64,000 nucleotides of DNA. It comes from Burkholderia plantarii (GTDB lineage Bacteria > Pseudomonadota > Gammaproteobacteria > Burkholderiales > Burkholderiaceae). This document shows, one piece after another, positions 1 to 7,948 of the stretch (position 1 is its first letter; each line of letters begins with the position of its first letter). Made by a program: the position numbers and the translations under genes. Where the stretch lies: assembly GCF_001411805.1 (NCBI RefSeq), contig NZ_CP007212.1:2914001-2978000 (forward strand), given 5' to 3'. The notes below the pieces were generated by a model. The model ran no database searches. It was not told where the DNA came from and worked only from the letters and a program-made list of their open reading frames with translations.

Positions 1-481
1 CGAAGATCGCGATGGACGCGAGCGTGAGCAGCGGCGCGGCCTTCGCGTCGGCCGGGCTGCCGAACACGATCGAGCCGAGCGAGAGCAGCACGTAGGCGCC
101 GGTGGTGGTGTTGACGGTCTCCCAACCGAGCCGCGAGAGCAGCGAGACGATGGTCGGGCCGATGTTGCCGCGCATGCCGAACACGGCGCGCGAGAGCGTC
201 AGGCTCGGCGCATGGCCGCGCCGCCCCGCGATCGAGATCACGCCGACCAGCGCGAACGAGCCCGCCGCGCCGAGCACCGCCACCAGCGCCGCCTGCCAGA
301 TCGCGAGATGCTGGAACGCCACCAGCGTCGCGCCGAGCGGCAGCCCCAGGATGCTGATGTTCGCGGCGAACCAGACCCAGAACAGTTGCAGCGGATGGCC
401 GCGGCATTCGTCGTCGGGCACGGGTTCGATGCCGCGCGCCTCGATCTTGCCGGCGTGGGCGGGTGGGCGGGTCGATGCCAT
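1..481 (-). CDS. NCS1-family cytosine/purine permease, N-terminal part (runs off the window)
   Basis: About 160 N-terminal residues are visible; the gene continues past the left edge. The protein opens with a cytosolic segment (EARGIEPVPDDE), then PLQLFWVWFAANISILGLPL and further hydrophobic helices, the usual N-terminus of purine/cytosine permeases of the NCS1 (CodB-like) family. These inner-membrane carriers import nucleobases or related compounds. The ATG at 479-481 has AGGAG about 8 nt upstream. It is the third gene of a leftward operon, 32 nt after the ADP-ribosylglycohydrolase stop, so its substrate is probably linked to that enzyme and the GntR regulator. Substrate not determinable. 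Confidence 0.85.
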   Translation of the reverse strand, partial: MASTRPPAHAGKIEARGIEPVPDDECRGHPLQLFWVWFAANISILGLPLGATLVAFQHLAIWQAALVAVLGAAGSFALVGVISIAGRRGHAPSLTLSRAVFGMRGNIGPTIVSLLSRLGWETVNTTTGAYVLLSLGSIVFGSPADAKAAPLLTLASIAIF

Positions 482-513
482 CTACAGTCTCCTGGGGCGG
501 GTTGGGCGGTCGC

Positions 514-1566
514 CTAGCCGCGCGCGGTGCGCAACGCGAGCAACTGCCGGGTCAGGGCATCGAGATCGAGCGCGCTGACGCGGCGCACGGTCTCGACGGG
601 TTCGCGCGGCAGCGCGTGGTAGCCGGCGCAGGCGCCGAGCATCGCGCCGAGCATCGCGGCAATGGTGTCGGTGTCGCCGCCGAGGCTCGCGGCGGTGGCG
701 AGCGAGTCGGCGACGTCGGTGGCGCGGCGCGCGGCGTCGTGCGCGAGCGCGAAGGCCGCCACCACCGACTCCTGCGAGGCGACCGAGGTGCCGACCACGT
801 CGACGAGCCGGTCCGCGAGCGCCTCGCCCGTGTGTCGCGCGGCCAGTTCGGCGGCCCAGCGGATCCGCGCGCCGATCCGCGCGCCGGCCACCCAGTAGCC
901 GCGCCGCTCGCCGAGTTCGGCGAACACGGCGCCGGCCTCGAGCGCCTCGGCGAGCGGCGCGCCGTCGATGCCGGCCGACACCGCGGCCGCCACCGCCGCC
1001 GCGCTGGCGATGCCGAGCGTGGTGTTGTGCGTGACGAGGCACGAGCCGACCACCGCGTCGACGAACGCCTCGGGCGCGTCGAGCGGCGTGGCGATGCCCA
1101 CCGGCGTCACGCGCATCGCCGCGCCGTTGGTGGTGCCGAAGCGGCCCGCGCGCGTCACGTCCTCGCCGTCGACGATCGCTTGGGTGGCGCGCCGCGTGGA
1201 CGGCCCGAGCAGGTCGAGCGAGCCGCGCGCCTTCATGTCCGCTTCCCAGGCGATCAGCCGGCGCGCGAATTCGAGCGGCGCGATCGTGCCGTGGCCGTCC
1301 ACCAGCAACTGCGCGACCAGCACGGCCTGCTCGGTGTCGTCGGTGATCGAGCCGGCGCGCAGGTTCGGCGCGATCGGCTGGTCCGGGCCGGCATCGACCA
1401 GCCGCGTGATGCGGCCGAACCGCGCGCGGATCGCCTCGCGGCTCAGCGACTGGGTGGGCATGCCGAACGCGTCGCCGAGCGCGAGGCCGTAGAACGCGCC
1501 GCGCGCGCGGTCGAAGCGGGCGGCGTCGGCGGTCGTGGAAGGAGAATCGGTGCGGGGGTTCGACAT
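514..1566 (-). CDS. ADP-ribosylglycohydrolase family protein
   Basis: A 350-residue DraG/ARH-type hydrolase, cytosolic, expected to cleave an N- or O-glycosidic bond to ADP-ribose or a related ribosyl substrate. Family motifs are visible: LGDAFGMPTQ near residue 29, SITDDTEQAVLVAQLL with the TDDTE metal-binding acidic cluster, and GGDTDTIAAMLGAMLGA near the C-terminus, which supplies the second set of Mg-binding Asp residues. The ATG overlaps the stop of the upstream GntR gene by one base (TGATG) and lacks a clear ribosome binding site, so translational coupling is likely. The position between a regulator and a nucleobase permease suggests a catabolic nucleoside hydrolase role rather than DraG-type protein regulation (inference). 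Confidence 0.9.
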   Translation of the reverse strand: MSNPRTDSPSTTADAARFDRARGAFYGLALGDAFGMPTQSLSREAIRARFGRITRLVDAGPDQPIAPNLRAGSITDDTEQAVLVAQLLVDGHGTIAPLEFARRLIAWEADMKARGSLDLLGPSTRRATQAIVDGEDVTRAGRFGTTNGAAMRVTPVGIATPLDAPEAFVDAVVGSCLVTHNTTLGIASAAAVAAAVSAGIDGAPLAEALEAGAVFAELGERRGYWVAGARIGARIRWAAELAARHTGEALADRLVDVVGTSVASQESVVAAFALAHDAARRATDVADSLATAASLGGDTDTIAAMLGAMLGACAGYHALPREPVETVRRVSALDLDALTRQLLALRTARG

Positions 1567-2291
1567 CAGAATTCCAGGTGCAGGGCAAAGTGAGCGGGAT
1601 CGAGCAGGCTCACGACGTACTCCATGATCCGGTCGTCGCGATCGCGCGTGAGGCGCCGCGAGCGCAGGAACGGCGTGCCGGCGCGGCGCTTGAGCCGCTT
1701 CGCGTCGTCGGCCTCGAGCGCCACCACCTCGGCCCACTGCTCGCCGTGGTCGGCGACGATGCCGTGCTGCGCGAGCGTCCGGTACAGCGAGCCGCCCACC
1801 AGCCCTTCGAGCGGCAGCGCGGCGAGTTCGTCCGAGAACGGCAGGCGGCTGCGTTCGAGCGAGATCGCGGCGCCCTCGCCCATCAGCCGCATCCGGTCGA
1901 TCGCGACGAAGCGCGGCGAGGCAAGGCCGAGTTCGTGCGCGAGCGCCTCGTCGTCGACGATCGCGAGCTGCAGCAGTCTGGTTTGCGTGCTGCCGCCCGC
2001 GCGTTCGAGCGCCGTGCTCCAGCCGAGCGAACCGTCGATGGTCTGCCCGTGGAACGTGACGAACGAGCCGATGCCGCCGCGCCGCGTGATGAGGCCGCTC
2101 GTCGTCAGCAGATCGAGGCCCTTGCGGACCGTGTTGCGGCTCACCGCGAAGCGCTCCACCAGCTCGCTCTCGCTTTCCAGCTGGCCGCCGTGCGGCAGCC
2201 GTCCGCTCAGGATGTCGCGCTCGAGCGCCGCCGCGACCATGTGTGCCTTCGAACGCCCGACGTCGGACGCCCTGGCCGGTTTGCGAACCAT
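1566..2291 (-). CDS. GntR/HutC-family transcriptional regulator
   Basis: 241 residues. The N-terminal GntR winged helix is visible (ALERDILSGRLPHGGQLESE, then FAVSRNTVRKGLDLL), followed by a C-terminal UTRA effector domain ending DRIMEYVVSLLDPAHFALHLEF. I chose the ATG at 2289-2291 because AGGAG lies 7 nt upstream; longer in-frame starts at 2312 and 2426 have no such site and add an Arg-rich tail. It is first in the GntR / ADP-ribosylglycohydrolase / permease operon and probably represses it, with a nucleoside- or sugar-type ligand (family knowledge plus inference). A motif 75 bp upstream recurs before the neighbouring porin. Confidence 0.9.
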   Translation of the reverse strand: MVRKPARASDVGRSKAHMVAAALERDILSGRLPHGGQLESESELVERFAVSRNTVRKGLDLLTTSGLITRRGGIGSFVTFHGQTIDGSLGWSTALERAGGSTQTRLLQLAIVDDEALAHELGLASPRFVAIDRMRLMGEGAAISLERSRLPFSDELAALPLEGLVGGSLYRTLAQHGIVADHGEQWAEVVALEADDAKRLKRRAGTPFLRSRRLTRDRDDRIMEYVVSLLDPAHFALHLEF

Positions 2292-2365
2292 CTTCTGTCT
2301 CCTGTCAGCCATCGCTGCGCGGCCGCGCCGGCCCGTACCGGCACGCGCGCCGCGCGTCGCAAAAG

Positions 2366-2382
2366 GTACAAGTATGCACAGG
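2366..2382. promoter_or_regulatory. Candidate GntR operator upstream of the GntR operon
   Basis: GTACAAGTATGCACAGG lies 75 bp upstream of the GntR start. 14 of its 17 positions match GTACATGTAGGAACAGG at 3584-3600 in the promoter of the porin gene. GCAAA at 2359-2363 and TTTGC at 2383-2387 flank it as short inverted arms. Autoregulation plus control of the porin would explain the shared site. Assignment is by similarity and position only. Confidence 0.4.
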
Positions 2383-2496
2383 TTTGCCGACAGGTGGCGT
2401 CCGGGCGTGGATCGGATGAGGGACATCAGGTTCGGGCGATGGGCTGGCGCGTGGCGCGACGGGTTCGGGTCCTGCCCCGGGTGCGGGCGCCGCGCA

Positions 2497-3522
2497 TCAG
2501 AAGCGATGCACGATGCCGAGCTGGAAGCCGCGCGCGTCCGAGCCCGGATAGGCGAGCGGCAGGCCCGCGTTGGCCGAGCCGGCGAGCCGGTACGAGGCGG
2601 TGCCGCGGTTCTGCAGGAACGACACGGTGCCGTACACCGAGGTGCGCTTCGACAGCGTGCAGGTGTAGAGCGCGGCGAGCTGCTTCGCGTTGGCGCCCTG
2701 CCCGGTCTCGTCGTGCAGGTAGGTGCCGCCGAACGACAGCGCCTGCGCGAGCGTGAGCTGGTAGAGCGCCGACACGCCGTAGATGTTCACGTCGAGGCCG
2801 AGGTCGGCCCACTTCGCGCCGCTCCAGCCGAGATAGACGGTGGTCTTGCCGATCTGGTAGCCGGCGCCCACCTCGGCGGTGCGGTCGAGCGTGCCGCTGT
2901 CGGCGCTGCGCACCGCCTGCGCGGCGGCCACCGCCGAGAACGGGCCGTGCGCGTAGGTCACGTCGGCCTGGTAGCTCGAGCCGCCCGAGCGCAGCCCGCC
3001 CGCGTCGCCGAAGCCGACGTAGGCGCTGAACTGCAGGCCGGCCAGCGTCGGCGAGGTGTACGACAGCGTGTTGCTGGTGCGCACCACGAACGTCATCATG
3101 TTGCTGAAGCCCGAGGCCTGGGTGGACGCGCCGAACGCGTCGAGCCCGCCCTGGTCGTTGAACAGCGGCGAGTTCTGACGGCCGATGCGCGCCTCGCCCC
3201 AGTTGCCGCCGATGCCGACCCAGGCCTGCCGGTTGAACATCGAGCCCGGCGTGGCGAAGCTGCCGTCGTTCGGATTGAAGCCGTTCTGCAGGTCGAAGCC
3301 GACGTAATTGCCGGCGCCCAGATCCTCGTGGCCGCGCAGGCCGATGCGGCTCGCCCACTGGCCCGACGAGCCGATGCCGGCCGTGTAGCCGCTGCCGGTG
3401 TTCACGTACTGGAAGAACTCGTCGACGATGCCGTACAACGTGACGCTCGAATCGGCGTGGGCGACGAGCGGCAACGCACCGAAGGCGAGCGCTAACGTGA
3501 CACGCGGCAGACGCAGGGACAT
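2497..3522 (-). CDS. Gram-negative porin (Burkholderia OmpC-like family)
   Basis: 341 residues. A Sec signal peptide ending VAHA precedes DSSVTLYGIVDEFFQYVN, the standard first beta-strand of trimeric neisserial/burkholderial porins, and the chain ends in HRF with a terminal Phe as required for BAM-dependent assembly. Internal markers include SRIGLRGHEDLGAGNYVGF and QAWVGIGGNWGEARIGRQ. It forms an outer-membrane diffusion channel. The ATG has GAGGAT about 6 nt upstream. It is transcribed leftward toward the end of the GntR gene region and shares a promoter motif with the GntR operon, so the two may be co-regulated. Solute specificity cannot be read from the sequence. Confidence 0.93.
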   Translation of the reverse strand: MSLRLPRVTLALAFGALPLVAHADSSVTLYGIVDEFFQYVNTGSGYTAGIGSSGQWASRIGLRGHEDLGAGNYVGFDLQNGFNPNDGSFATPGSMFNRQAWVGIGGNWGEARIGRQNSPLFNDQGGLDAFGASTQASGFSNMMTFVVRTSNTLSYTSPTLAGLQFSAYVGFGDAGGLRSGGSSYQADVTYAHGPFSAVAAAQAVRSADSGTLDRTAEVGAGYQIGKTTVYLGWSGAKWADLGLDVNIYGVSALYQLTLAQALSFGGTYLHDETGQGANAKQLAALYTCTLSKRTSVYGTVSFLQNRGTASYRLAGSANAGLPLAYPGSDARGFQLGIVHRF

Positions 3523-3567
3523 CGTGAATCCTCGTGGCCGATTGGATGGAGGCCGCCTGGCGACCCA

Positions 3568-3600
3568 CCTGTTCCCTTAAAAAGTACATGTAGGAACAGG
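3568..3600. promoter_or_regulatory. Inverted repeat in the porin promoter region
   Basis: CCTGTTCC (3568-3575) and GGAACAGG (3593-3600) are perfect 8-bp arms around a 17-bp A-rich spacer containing GTACATGTA. The element sits 46 bp upstream of the porin ATG, where an operator or a 5' UTR hairpin would act, and its right part matches the motif in front of the GntR gene. Confidence 0.4.
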
Positions 3601-3813
3601 CGCAAAATTAAGGTTCCAATTTGCACAAGTCAAGGCCGATGCGCCTAGGGAAAACCTTAGGACGAGACGTGGCGCGACGGCTGGAGATCGGCTTCGGCGG
3701 GGAGGAACGGGACGGGGGAATACAGACGCAGCGGGGCTGTCGGCGCGGGTATCGCGGGTACGGCGGCGGGGTTTTACGCCTGCCCGAGGCGGGGCAGGCA
3801 GACGGATGAAGCG
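3601..3813. other. Intergenic stretch without a recognisable gene
   Basis: Between the porin promoter and the 3' end of the next leftward gene I see no credible coding sequence. The open frames here lack ribosome binding sites and resemble nothing known. Confidence 0.5.
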
Positions 3814-3840
3814 GCGGCCGGCCGGAAGATCGCCGGCCGC
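3814..3840 (-). terminator. GC-rich hairpin after the small conserved gene
   Basis: GCGGCCGGC (3814-3822) pairs with GCCGGCCGC (3832-3840) around a 9-nt loop, 30 bp beyond the stop of the leftward gene. There is no clear U-tract, so it may be a weak terminator or an mRNA-stabilising stem. Confidence 0.35.
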
Positions 3841-3870
3841 GTGACGGGCGCGAGGCGCCCGTTCAGATCG

Positions 3871-4272
3871 TCAGACCGTCTCGGTCATGCGCCGCAGCGC
3901 CACCTGCCGCGCCTCGTCGGGCGAGGCGACCACGTCGACGGGTACGCCGAACGCCTTCTCGATGCCGGGCGCGGTGGCCTGCGCGGCCGCGCGCTCGCTC
4001 GCGTCGGGCTCGATCGTGATCAGCGCGCGACACACCGCGGCCAGCGCATCGCGGTTCTCCTTGAGCCAGAGGCCGCGCTGCTTGCGGTCCTCGTGCGTTT
4101 CCTCGGGGCGCCCCACCGGGAAGATCATCACGAACGGCGTGCCGATGCGCAGCAGCATCTGCATGTTGTCGATCCAGCGCGGCGCGTAGCCGCTGACGAT
4201 CGCCTCGTTGCGCACGACGACGAACGGAAATTCGGTCACGTCGAACACGGACGGCGTGGGTTGGCTCAGCAT
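3871..4272 (-). CDS. Conserved hypothetical protein, 133 residues
   Basis: A small soluble protein with no signal peptide or membrane segment. It starts MLSQPTPSVFDVTEFPFVVV and carries an even alpha/beta pattern (PFVMIFPVGRPEE, then LKENRDALAAVCRALITIEP) reminiscent of STAS-like or SpoIIAA-like single-domain folds, but I do not recognise the family with certainty. The ATG at 4270-4272 has AAGGAG 8 nt upstream, which decides against the longer frame starting at 4326. It is transcribed divergently from the AraC regulator across about 100 bp and is likely its target. Function unknown. Confidence 0.8.
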   Translation of the reverse strand: MLSQPTPSVFDVTEFPFVVVRNEAIVSGYAPRWIDNMQMLLRIGTPFVMIFPVGRPEETHEDRKQRGLWLKENRDALAAVCRALITIEPDASERAAAQATAPGIEKAFGVPVDVVASPDEARQVALRRMTETV

Positions 4273-4374
4273 CGCGAAACTCCTTCGGATCGGGGCGGGG
4301 TACGCTCGATATTGTTGGCCGGGCACGACGCAAGCTGATAATGTTGTTTGGTCAAAAAATAATGAATTCCGGCC

Positions 4375-5283
4375 ATGACGTCATCCCGCTCCGCGCTCGC
4401 CTCGCTCACCTCGCCCGCCCGTTCCCGATCCCGCCCGCGCGCGGCCGCGGGGGCTGCCGCTGCTTTCGCGGGCCGCCCCGCGCCGCTCGCCACGCTGCCC
4501 GAGCCGAGCGAGCGCGAGGACGGTCCCGCGCTGATCGCGCTGCGCGGCGGGGAACGGCACGGCGACGCTTACCGGCTCGGCACGCACGAGATCGACTGGC
4601 ACGAGCATCGGCGCGGCCAGGTGTTCTGCATCGAGAGCGGCTGCGCGCATGTCCGCACGCCGCACGGCTCGTGGCTGCTGCCGCCCAATCGCGCGGGCTG
4701 GATTCCGCCCGGCGTGCCGCACAAGGTGGCGATCAGCGGCGTGCTGAGCGGCTGGAGCGTGGTGATCTCGCCGGCCGCGAGCCGCGCGCTGCCGCAGCGG
4801 CCCTGCGTGATCGCGATCACCGAGCTGATGGGCGCGCTGGTGCGGCGCGCCGTGACCTGGAGCGAACGCGACGCGCTGACGGCCGAGGAGACGCGCATCG
4901 GCCGCGTGCTGCTCGACGAGATGCGGCGCGCGCCGCACGAGCCGCTGCATCTGCCGATGCCGGCCGACCGGCGCCTCGTGAGGATCACGAAGCGCATCCT
5001 CGCCCAGCCGCACGACAGCCGCACGCTGGAGCAGTGGGCCGACTGGGGCGGGCTGTCGGCGCGCACGCTGAGCCGGCTGTTCCTCGCCGAGACCGGCACC
5101 AGCTTCGCGCAATGGCGGCAGCAGGCGCGCCTGACGCTCGCGCTCGAACGCCTCGCGAACGGCGAGAGCGTGGCGAACGTGTCCGACGCGCTCGGCTACG
5201 CCACGCCGAGCAACTTCATCGCGATGTTCCGGCGCGCGTTCGGCGATTCGCCGGCGCATTACTTCGCGCGGCGCGAGCGCTGA
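4375..5283 (+). CDS. AraC-family transcriptional regulator (cupin sensor plus AraC HTH)
   Basis: 302 residues. After a low-complexity N-terminus, residues about 60-130 form a cupin-like sensor (IDWHEHRRGQVFCIESG, WLLPPNRAGWIPPGVPHKV). The C-terminal 100 residues carry the two AraC helix-turn-helix motifs: TLEQWADWGGLSARTLSRLF and VANVSDALGYATPSNFIAMF, ending FGDSPAHYFARRER. The arrangement matches the NimR/YdgG-type one-component regulators that commonly control an adjacent gene. Candidate targets are the divergent 133-residue protein and the downstream acetyltransferase. The N-terminal 40 residues are Ala/Arg/Ser-rich, so a later start is possible. Confidence 0.88.
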   Translation: MTSSRSALASLTSPARSRSRPRAAAGAAAAFAGRPAPLATLPEPSEREDGPALIALRGGERHGDAYRLGTHEIDWHEHRRGQVFCIESGCAHVRTPHGSWLLPPNRAGWIPPGVPHKVAISGVLSGWSVVISPAASRALPQRPCVIAITELMGALVRRAVTWSERDALTAEETRIGRVLLDEMRRAPHEPLHLPMPADRRLVRITKRILAQPHDSRTLEQWADWGGLSARTLSRLFLAETGTSFAQWRQQARLTLALERLANGESVANVSDALGYATPSNFIAMFRRAFGDSPAHYFARRER

Positions 5284-5385
5284 GCCGGCGGCGGTGGCCG
5301 GACCACGCGCGGCGCGTCGAAAACGGAAAGCAAACCGATATTTTTCGAGCGGTATCGAATGCGATGCTGGCGCGGGGCCGGGCCT

Positions 5386-5418
5386 GCTTCATGCACGCTT
5401 CATGCACGCCTCATGCAT
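5386..5418 (+). repeat. Three tandem 11-bp repeats
   Basis: GCTTCATGCAC at 5386-5396 and 5397-5407 is followed by the variant GCCTCATGCAT at 5408-5418. The array lies 35 bp upstream of the acetyltransferase start, so its copy number could affect the 5' leader. Read directly. Confidence 0.8.
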
Positions 5419-5453
5419 GCCTCGCCCATCCCTCCACTCGACGGAATCCCTTC

Positions 5454-5918
5454 ATGATCATCAAACCGGGCGACTTCGACCATCCGCAGGTGACGGCCCT
5501 GCTGCGCCTGCACCTGCAGGGCATGCAGGCGGACTCGCCGCCGGGCAGCGTGTTCGCGCTCGACCTGTCCGGCCTGCAGCGGCCCGACATCGCATTCTTC
5601 ACGGCATGGGACGGCGAGGCGCTGCTCGGCTGCGGCGCGCTGCGCGAACTCTCGCCGACGCACGGCGAGATCAAGTCGATGCGCACCGCAGCCGAGCATC
5701 TGCGGCGCGGCGCGGGCTCGCGGCTGCTCGGGCATCTGCTCGCGCTCGCCCGCGAGCGCGGTTACTCACGCGTGAGCCTCGAAACCGGCTCGGGCGAGGC
5801 GTTCGACCCGGCCGTGGCGATGTACCGGCGCCATGGCTTCGTCAGCGGCGAATGCTTCGGCGGCTACACGGCGAGCGACTTCAACCAGTTCCTCCATCTC
5901 GATCTGGCCGCACGCTGA
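5454..5918 (+). CDS. GNAT-family N-acetyltransferase
   Basis: 154 residues, cytosolic. The acetyl-CoA-binding motif A is clear: EIKSMRTAAEHLRRGAGSRL with the R/Q-x-x-G-x-G/A type loop, followed by LLGHLLALARERGYSRVSLE and the C-terminal AVAMYRRHGF element. The N-terminal sequence (MIIKPGDFDHPQVTALLRLH) resembles the PhnO/YsnE-like small-molecule acetyltransferase group. It acetylates an amine from acetyl-CoA; the substrate is unknown. The ATG at 5454 begins right where homology starts, although the reading frame stays open far upstream. Three short tandem repeats precede it. Confidence 0.9.
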   Translation: MIIKPGDFDHPQVTALLRLHLQGMQADSPPGSVFALDLSGLQRPDIAFFTAWDGEALLGCGALRELSPTHGEIKSMRTAAEHLRRGAGSRLLGHLLALARERGYSRVSLETGSGEAFDPAVAMYRRHGFVSGECFGGYTASDFNQFLHLDLAAR

Positions 5919-5968
5919 GCCGGTGCGCGGGTCGGGGCGAGGTCATGCGCCGCCGTCCCGCCCTCGCC

Positions 5969-6907
5969 TCAAATCGCCTCGCCATACAACGGCAGGATGC
6001 GCGCCTCGAGCATCGCGATCGCCTGCACCGCCAGTTGCGACAGCGTGTGCTTCGTGCTCGTGGCGATCGCGAGGCGCGTGAACAGCGACGGCTCGGTGAT
6101 GCGCTGCGAGCGGAAGCGGCGGCGCAGCGGGTCGCTCGCGAGCGCGCGGCGCGGCAGCACCGCGTAGCCGATCCCCTCGTCGACCAGATCGAGGATCGAG
6201 GCGACCGCGTCCACCTCCAGCTCGATGCGCAGGCGCACGCCCTGCTCGGCCGCCGCCGCCTCGACCATGCGCCGGATCGCATGCATGCGCCCCGGAATCA
6301 CGAGCGGGTAGCGCGTGATCTCGCGCAGCGGCACGGCCGCCGGCGTCGCGCCGCCCGAGCCTCCCGCCACGCCCGCTCCGGCCTCCCCGTCGCCGCCCGG
6401 GCCGATCAGGAACAGTTCCTCCGTGAACACCGTGCGCTTCTCGACGAGCGGCGTGTCGAACGTGTCGTAGAGCACGGCGACGTCGATGCGCCCCATCATC
6501 AGCCATTCGATCAGGTGCGTGGACAGGCCCTGCGCCACCGAGATCGTGGCGCCCGGAAACGCCGCGCGAAAGCCGTGTACCAGCCCGTGCGTGGCGACCT
6601 TCGCGAAGCTCGGCGTGATGCCGATCGCGAACTGCCCGCCCGACTCGCCGCGCAGCGCGTCGAGATCCTGCCGCGCGCGCTGCACCTGCTGCAGGATGCC
6701 CTTGGCGTGTTCGAGCATGCGCTGCCCGGCCGGCGTCGGCGTCACGCCGCGGCCGTTGCGTTCAAGCAGCGTATGGCGCAGTTCCACCTCGAGCTGGCGC
6801 ACCAGCCGGCTCAGCGCGGGCTGGTTGGTGTCGAGCGTGATCGCCGCGCGCGTGAAGCTGCCGAGTTCGGCGACGTGGACGAAGGCCTCGAACTGCTTGA
6901 GATCCAT
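5969..6907 (-). CDS. LysR-family transcriptional regulator, divergent from the LigI-like/DctA unit
   Basis: 312 residues. N-terminal winged HTH: MDLKQFEAFVHVAELGSFTR, then NQPALSRLVRQLEVEL and TPAGQRMLEHAKGILQQV. The C-terminal substrate-binding domain (GITPSFAKVATHGLV, VLYDTFDTPLVEKR, GIGYAVLPRRAL) is of the CbbR/CynR-like group. An insert rich in Gly/Ala (about residues 175-192) lies in the effector domain. It is transcribed away from the hydrolase/dctA/porin genes, so it probably controls them in response to an aromatic or carboxylate metabolite. A perfect palindrome 11 bp upstream of its start is a likely autoregulatory site. Confidence 0.92.
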   Translation of the reverse strand: MDLKQFEAFVHVAELGSFTRAAITLDTNQPALSRLVRQLEVELRHTLLERNGRGVTPTPAGQRMLEHAKGILQQVQRARQDLDALRGESGGQFAIGITPSFAKVATHGLVHGFRAAFPGATISVAQGLSTHLIEWLMMGRIDVAVLYDTFDTPLVEKRTVFTEELFLIGPGGDGEAGAGVAGGSGGATPAAVPLREITRYPLVIPGRMHAIRRMVEAAAAEQGVRLRIELEVDAVASILDLVDEGIGYAVLPRRALASDPLRRRFRSQRITEPSLFTRLAIATSTKHTLSQLAVQAIAMLEARILPLYGEAI

Positions 6908-6918
6908 GGCGGCCTTGG

Positions 6919-6935
6919 TATGTGAAATTCACATA
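6919..6935. promoter_or_regulatory. LysR-type palindromic operator
   Basis: TATGTGAA-A-TTCACATA is a perfect 8-bp-arm palindrome in the LysR/hydrolase divergent promoter. It contains the T-N11-A core typical of LysR-family recognition sites and abuts the LysR start, consistent with autorepression and divergent activation. Confidence 0.6.
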
Positions 6936-7069
6936 GCAGATAGTTGGGTATGGCGATTGTAGCCAGGTACCCGCGCCATCACAATTTGACTGCCGGATTC
7001 GTCCGCCATGATCGGCCCCGCGCCACGCGCGGGCCGGCTCACCATACCGAAGCCACGAGACGCCGTCTG

Positions 7070-7933
7070 ATGAAATCCTGCCTGCCCCCCGATCCCCATC
7101 CCGTCAAGCCGGCCCACGCGCTGCCCGCCGGCGCCTGCGACGCGCACTGCCACGTGTTCGGCCCGGCCGTCACCTTCCCGTATGCCGACGACCGCAGCTA
7201 CACGCCGCCCGACGCGCCGTTCGACCAGCTGGTGGCGCTGCACGACCATCTCGGCCTCGAACGCGGCGTGATCGTGCAGGCGAGCTGCCACGGCACCGAC
7301 AACCGCGCGATGCTCGACGCGATCGCGCGCGGCCAGGGCCGTTATCGCGGCGTGGCGATCGTGGACGGCGACGTGACCGACGCGCAGCTGGCCGAGCTCG
7401 ACGCCAACGGCGTGCGCGGCGTGCGCTTCAACTTCGTCGCGCATCTGGGCGGCGCACCCGACCTCGACGTGTTCGACCGCGTGCTCGGCCGCATCCAGCA
7501 GCTCGGCTGGCACGTGGTGCTGCACCTCGACGCGCAGGACATCGTGCAGTATGCCGAGCGCATCGCGCGCATCGAGGTGCCGTTCGTGATCGACCACATG
7601 GGCCGCGTGCGCGCCGAGGCCGGCCTCGACCAGGCACCGTTCCGGCAGTTGCTCGAGCTGATGCGCAACCCGCTCGCCTGGGTCAAGGTGTGCGGCTCGG
7701 AACGCGTCTCGGCCGGCAAGCGTCCGTTCGACGACGCCGCGCCGTTCGCGAGCGCGCTGATCGAGGCCGCGCCGGATCGCGTGCTGTGGGGCACCGACTG
7801 GCCGCATCCGAACATCGGCAAGGACATGCCGAACGACGGCGAACTCGTCGACCTGCTGTTCCGCTTCTGCCCCGACGCCGGCCTGCGCGAGCAACTGCTG
7901 GTGACGAACCCGGCGCGCCTCTACGGTTTCTGA
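7070..7933 (+). CDS. Amidohydrolase family protein, 2-pyrone-4,6-dicarboxylate lactonase (LigI)-like
   Basis: 287 residues, cytosolic TIM-barrel hydrolase. The metal/active-site signatures of the amidohydrolase-2/LigI group are present: GACDAHCHVFGP near the N-terminus, VIVQASCHGTDNRAMLDAI, VIDHMGRV, and GTDWPHPN near residue 243. LigI hydrolyses 2-pyrone-4,6-dicarboxylate in protocatechuate 4,5-cleavage; close paralogues act on other lactones of dicarboxylic acids. I start at the ATG at 7070 because homology begins there; the upstream site is weak. Followed by a DctA transporter and a porin, it probably handles a dicarboxylate imported by them. Confidence 0.85.
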   Translation: MKSCLPPDPHPVKPAHALPAGACDAHCHVFGPAVTFPYADDRSYTPPDAPFDQLVALHDHLGLERGVIVQASCHGTDNRAMLDAIARGQGRYRGVAIVDGDVTDAQLAELDANGVRGVRFNFVAHLGGAPDLDVFDRVLGRIQQLGWHVVLHLDAQDIVQYAERIARIEVPFVIDHMGRVRAEAGLDQAPFRQLLELMRNPLAWVKVCGSERVSAGKRPFDDAAPFASALIEAAPDRVLWGTDWPHPNIGKDMPNDGELVDLLFRFCPDAGLREQLLVTNPARLYGF

Positions 7934-7948
7934 ACCGCGAGCGGCAGG

